Below, in pieces: positions 63,207 through 64,000 of a DNA stretch of 64,000 nt. The notes below the pieces were generated by a model. The model had not been told where the DNA came from, made no database searches, and worked only from the letters and a program-made list of their open reading frames with translations. The DNA is taken from NCBI GenBank assembly GCA_014379595.1, contig JACMLM010000071.1, positions 248,001-312,000 of the forward strand, read 5' to 3'. Both the position numbers and the translations under genes were made by a program. The stretch comes from Anaerolineales bacterium. GTDB taxonomy: Bacteria > Chloroflexota > Anaerolineae > Anaerolineales > Villigracilaceae. Numbering within the stretch: position 1 is the stretch's first letter; every line of letters begins with the position of its first letter.

Positions 63207-64000
63207 ATGACCCAAAAACATAACATCATCCTGCAACCCTCTGGCTCCCGTGGACAAGTGGAAGCAGGCCAGTCTATTCGTTCTGCCGCGCGTGACTTGG
63301 GCGTGGAGATCGAGTCCATTTGTGCTGAGAATGCGACTTGCGGCAAGTGCATGGTTTTAATTGAGGAAGGTCGTTTTGAAAAATACGACATTAACTCAAA
63401 GCGCGAGAATGTTTCGCCTGTAAGTAATGAGGAAGCCGCATACTTCGCTCGCAGACCCGCTTTGTTAAAAAGCAAAGGCTGGGAAGTAGGTTACGTCCGC
63501 CTATCCTGTCAATGCAAGATACAAGGCGATGTGTTGATCAACGTTCCTGAAGAAAGCCAGGGGAATAAGCAGATCGTCCGCAAGAGTGCAAGCAACCGTC
63601 CAATCGAGATAAAGCCTTCGGTGAGAAAGTATCTTGTTACGATGAGTCCGCCCAATTTGGAGAGGCCAATTGCAGATTGGGAACGTCTCGCAAAGGGACT
63701 TGAAACATCGATGCAGCTTGTCCATGGGGTAGATGCAAAGATTCCTCGCTGGTTTGATCTAAGTATTGATTATCAGTGTCTACGAACTTTATCATCCACG
63801 CTGCGCGAAGCAAAATGGAATGTAACTGTTTCGGTCTGGCAGGATAAGGAAGTTATCAGCGTTCAGCCTGGGTATCACGAAGAGAGCTATGGCGCAGCAG
63901 TGGATATTGGCTCAACAACTGTCGCTTTGTATTTATGCAATTTACGCACAGGTGAAATGCTCGCGGCAGAATCAGAAATGAATCCGCAGATTGTGTATGG
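63207..64000 (+). CDS. 2Fe-2S/ASKHA protein, RACo-like (partial)
   Basis: The frame is open from ATG 63207 to the window end (264 residues seen). Residues about 5-90 form a ferredoxin-type 2Fe-2S domain with CAENATCGKC and a fourth Cys in LSCQC. The middle linker is followed by the start of the ASKHA ATPase, GAAVDIGSTTVALYL (about 232-246). Proteins of this kind reactivate corrinoid proteins by ATP-driven reduction of cobalt (RACo/RamA type). Its partner methyltransferase genes are probably to the right of the window. No SD sequence is visible because the palindrome occupies that place. Confidence 0.88.
   Translation, partial: MTQKHNIILQPSGSRGQVEAGQSIRSAARDLGVEIESICAENATCGKCMVLIEEGRFEKYDINSKRENVSPVSNEEAAYFARRPALLKSKGWEVGYVRLSCQCKIQGDVLINVPEESQGNKQIVRKSASNRPIEIKPSVRKYLVTMSPPNLERPIADWERLAKGLETSMQLVHGVDAKIPRWFDLSIDYQCLRTLSSTLREAKWNVTVSVWQDKEVISVQPGYHEESYGAAVDIGSTTVALYLCNLRTGEMLAAESEMNPQIVY

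Overview
The window looks like a chromosomal segment of a member of the Chloroflexota, most likely class Anaerolineae. This is inferred from protein style, not from a marker gene: sugar-binding lipoproteins with Thr/Glu/Ala/Pro-rich linkers after the lipobox, an unlinked odhA-odhB pair, DUF35 and ASKHA/2Fe-2S proteins, and short palindromic intergenic repeats. No rRNA or tRNA gene and no CRISPR array was seen. LAYOUT: (1) 1-707 is chromosomal: the tail of a small membrane protein and an intact DUF35 Zn-ribbon/OB-fold gene. (2) 619-about 8.3 kb is an integrated mobile element on the minus strand: a large serine recombinase whose 3' end runs into the DUF35 gene, an excisionase-like HTH protein, several small element proteins and a primase-polymerase/DUF3987 replication protein, with terminators and a palindrome cluster. 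(3) About 8.3-24.4 kb is a defence island. On the plus strand are a TIGR02391 (Ymh) gene and the broken start of an hsdM gene. On the minus strand six genes read in one direction with gaps of at most 91 bp: a 1483-residue NACHT-like STAND ATPase with about 19 helical repeats, hsdM, hsdS, a membrane TIR protein with two LysM domains, hsdR, and an 822-residue NB-ARC ATPase with eight nearly identical TPRs. (4) 24.4-27.4 kb holds a stand-alone DNA polymerase III alpha subunit. (5) 27.5-45.8 kb is one minus-strand L-rhamnose/rhamnoside regulon: DeoR-type regulator, ABC importer without its ATPase, aldo/keto reductase, GH78 rhamnosidase, enolase-superfamily dehydratase, cyclase, rhaM, rhaB, rhaA, a fused aldolase/lactaldehyde dehydrogenase, and lutABC. 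Together these would take rhamnosides to DHAP and pyruvate. (6) 46.3-55.3 kb is a second minus-strand glycoside locus: LacI-type regulator with a perfect 30-bp palindrome, sugar-binding lipoprotein, two enlarged permeases, a GT-B-like protein of unknown role and a GH31 glycosidase. (7) 55.6-57.2 kb is a MarR regulator with an orphan efflux adaptor. (8) 57.5-64 kb is plus strand: 2-oxoglutarate dehydrogenase E1 and E2, a BaiN-type flavoprotein, a small 'virulence factor' family protein, and the start of a RACo-like ASKHA protein cut by the window end. MAIN POINT OF INTEREST: the six-gene operon interleaving a type I restriction-modification system with a transmembrane TIR-LysM protein and two repeat-rich STAND ATPases. 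The parts belong to known families. The combination, and especially a TIR joined through a membrane helix to wall-binding LysM domains between hsdS and hsdR, is unusual to me; I cannot search for precedents.
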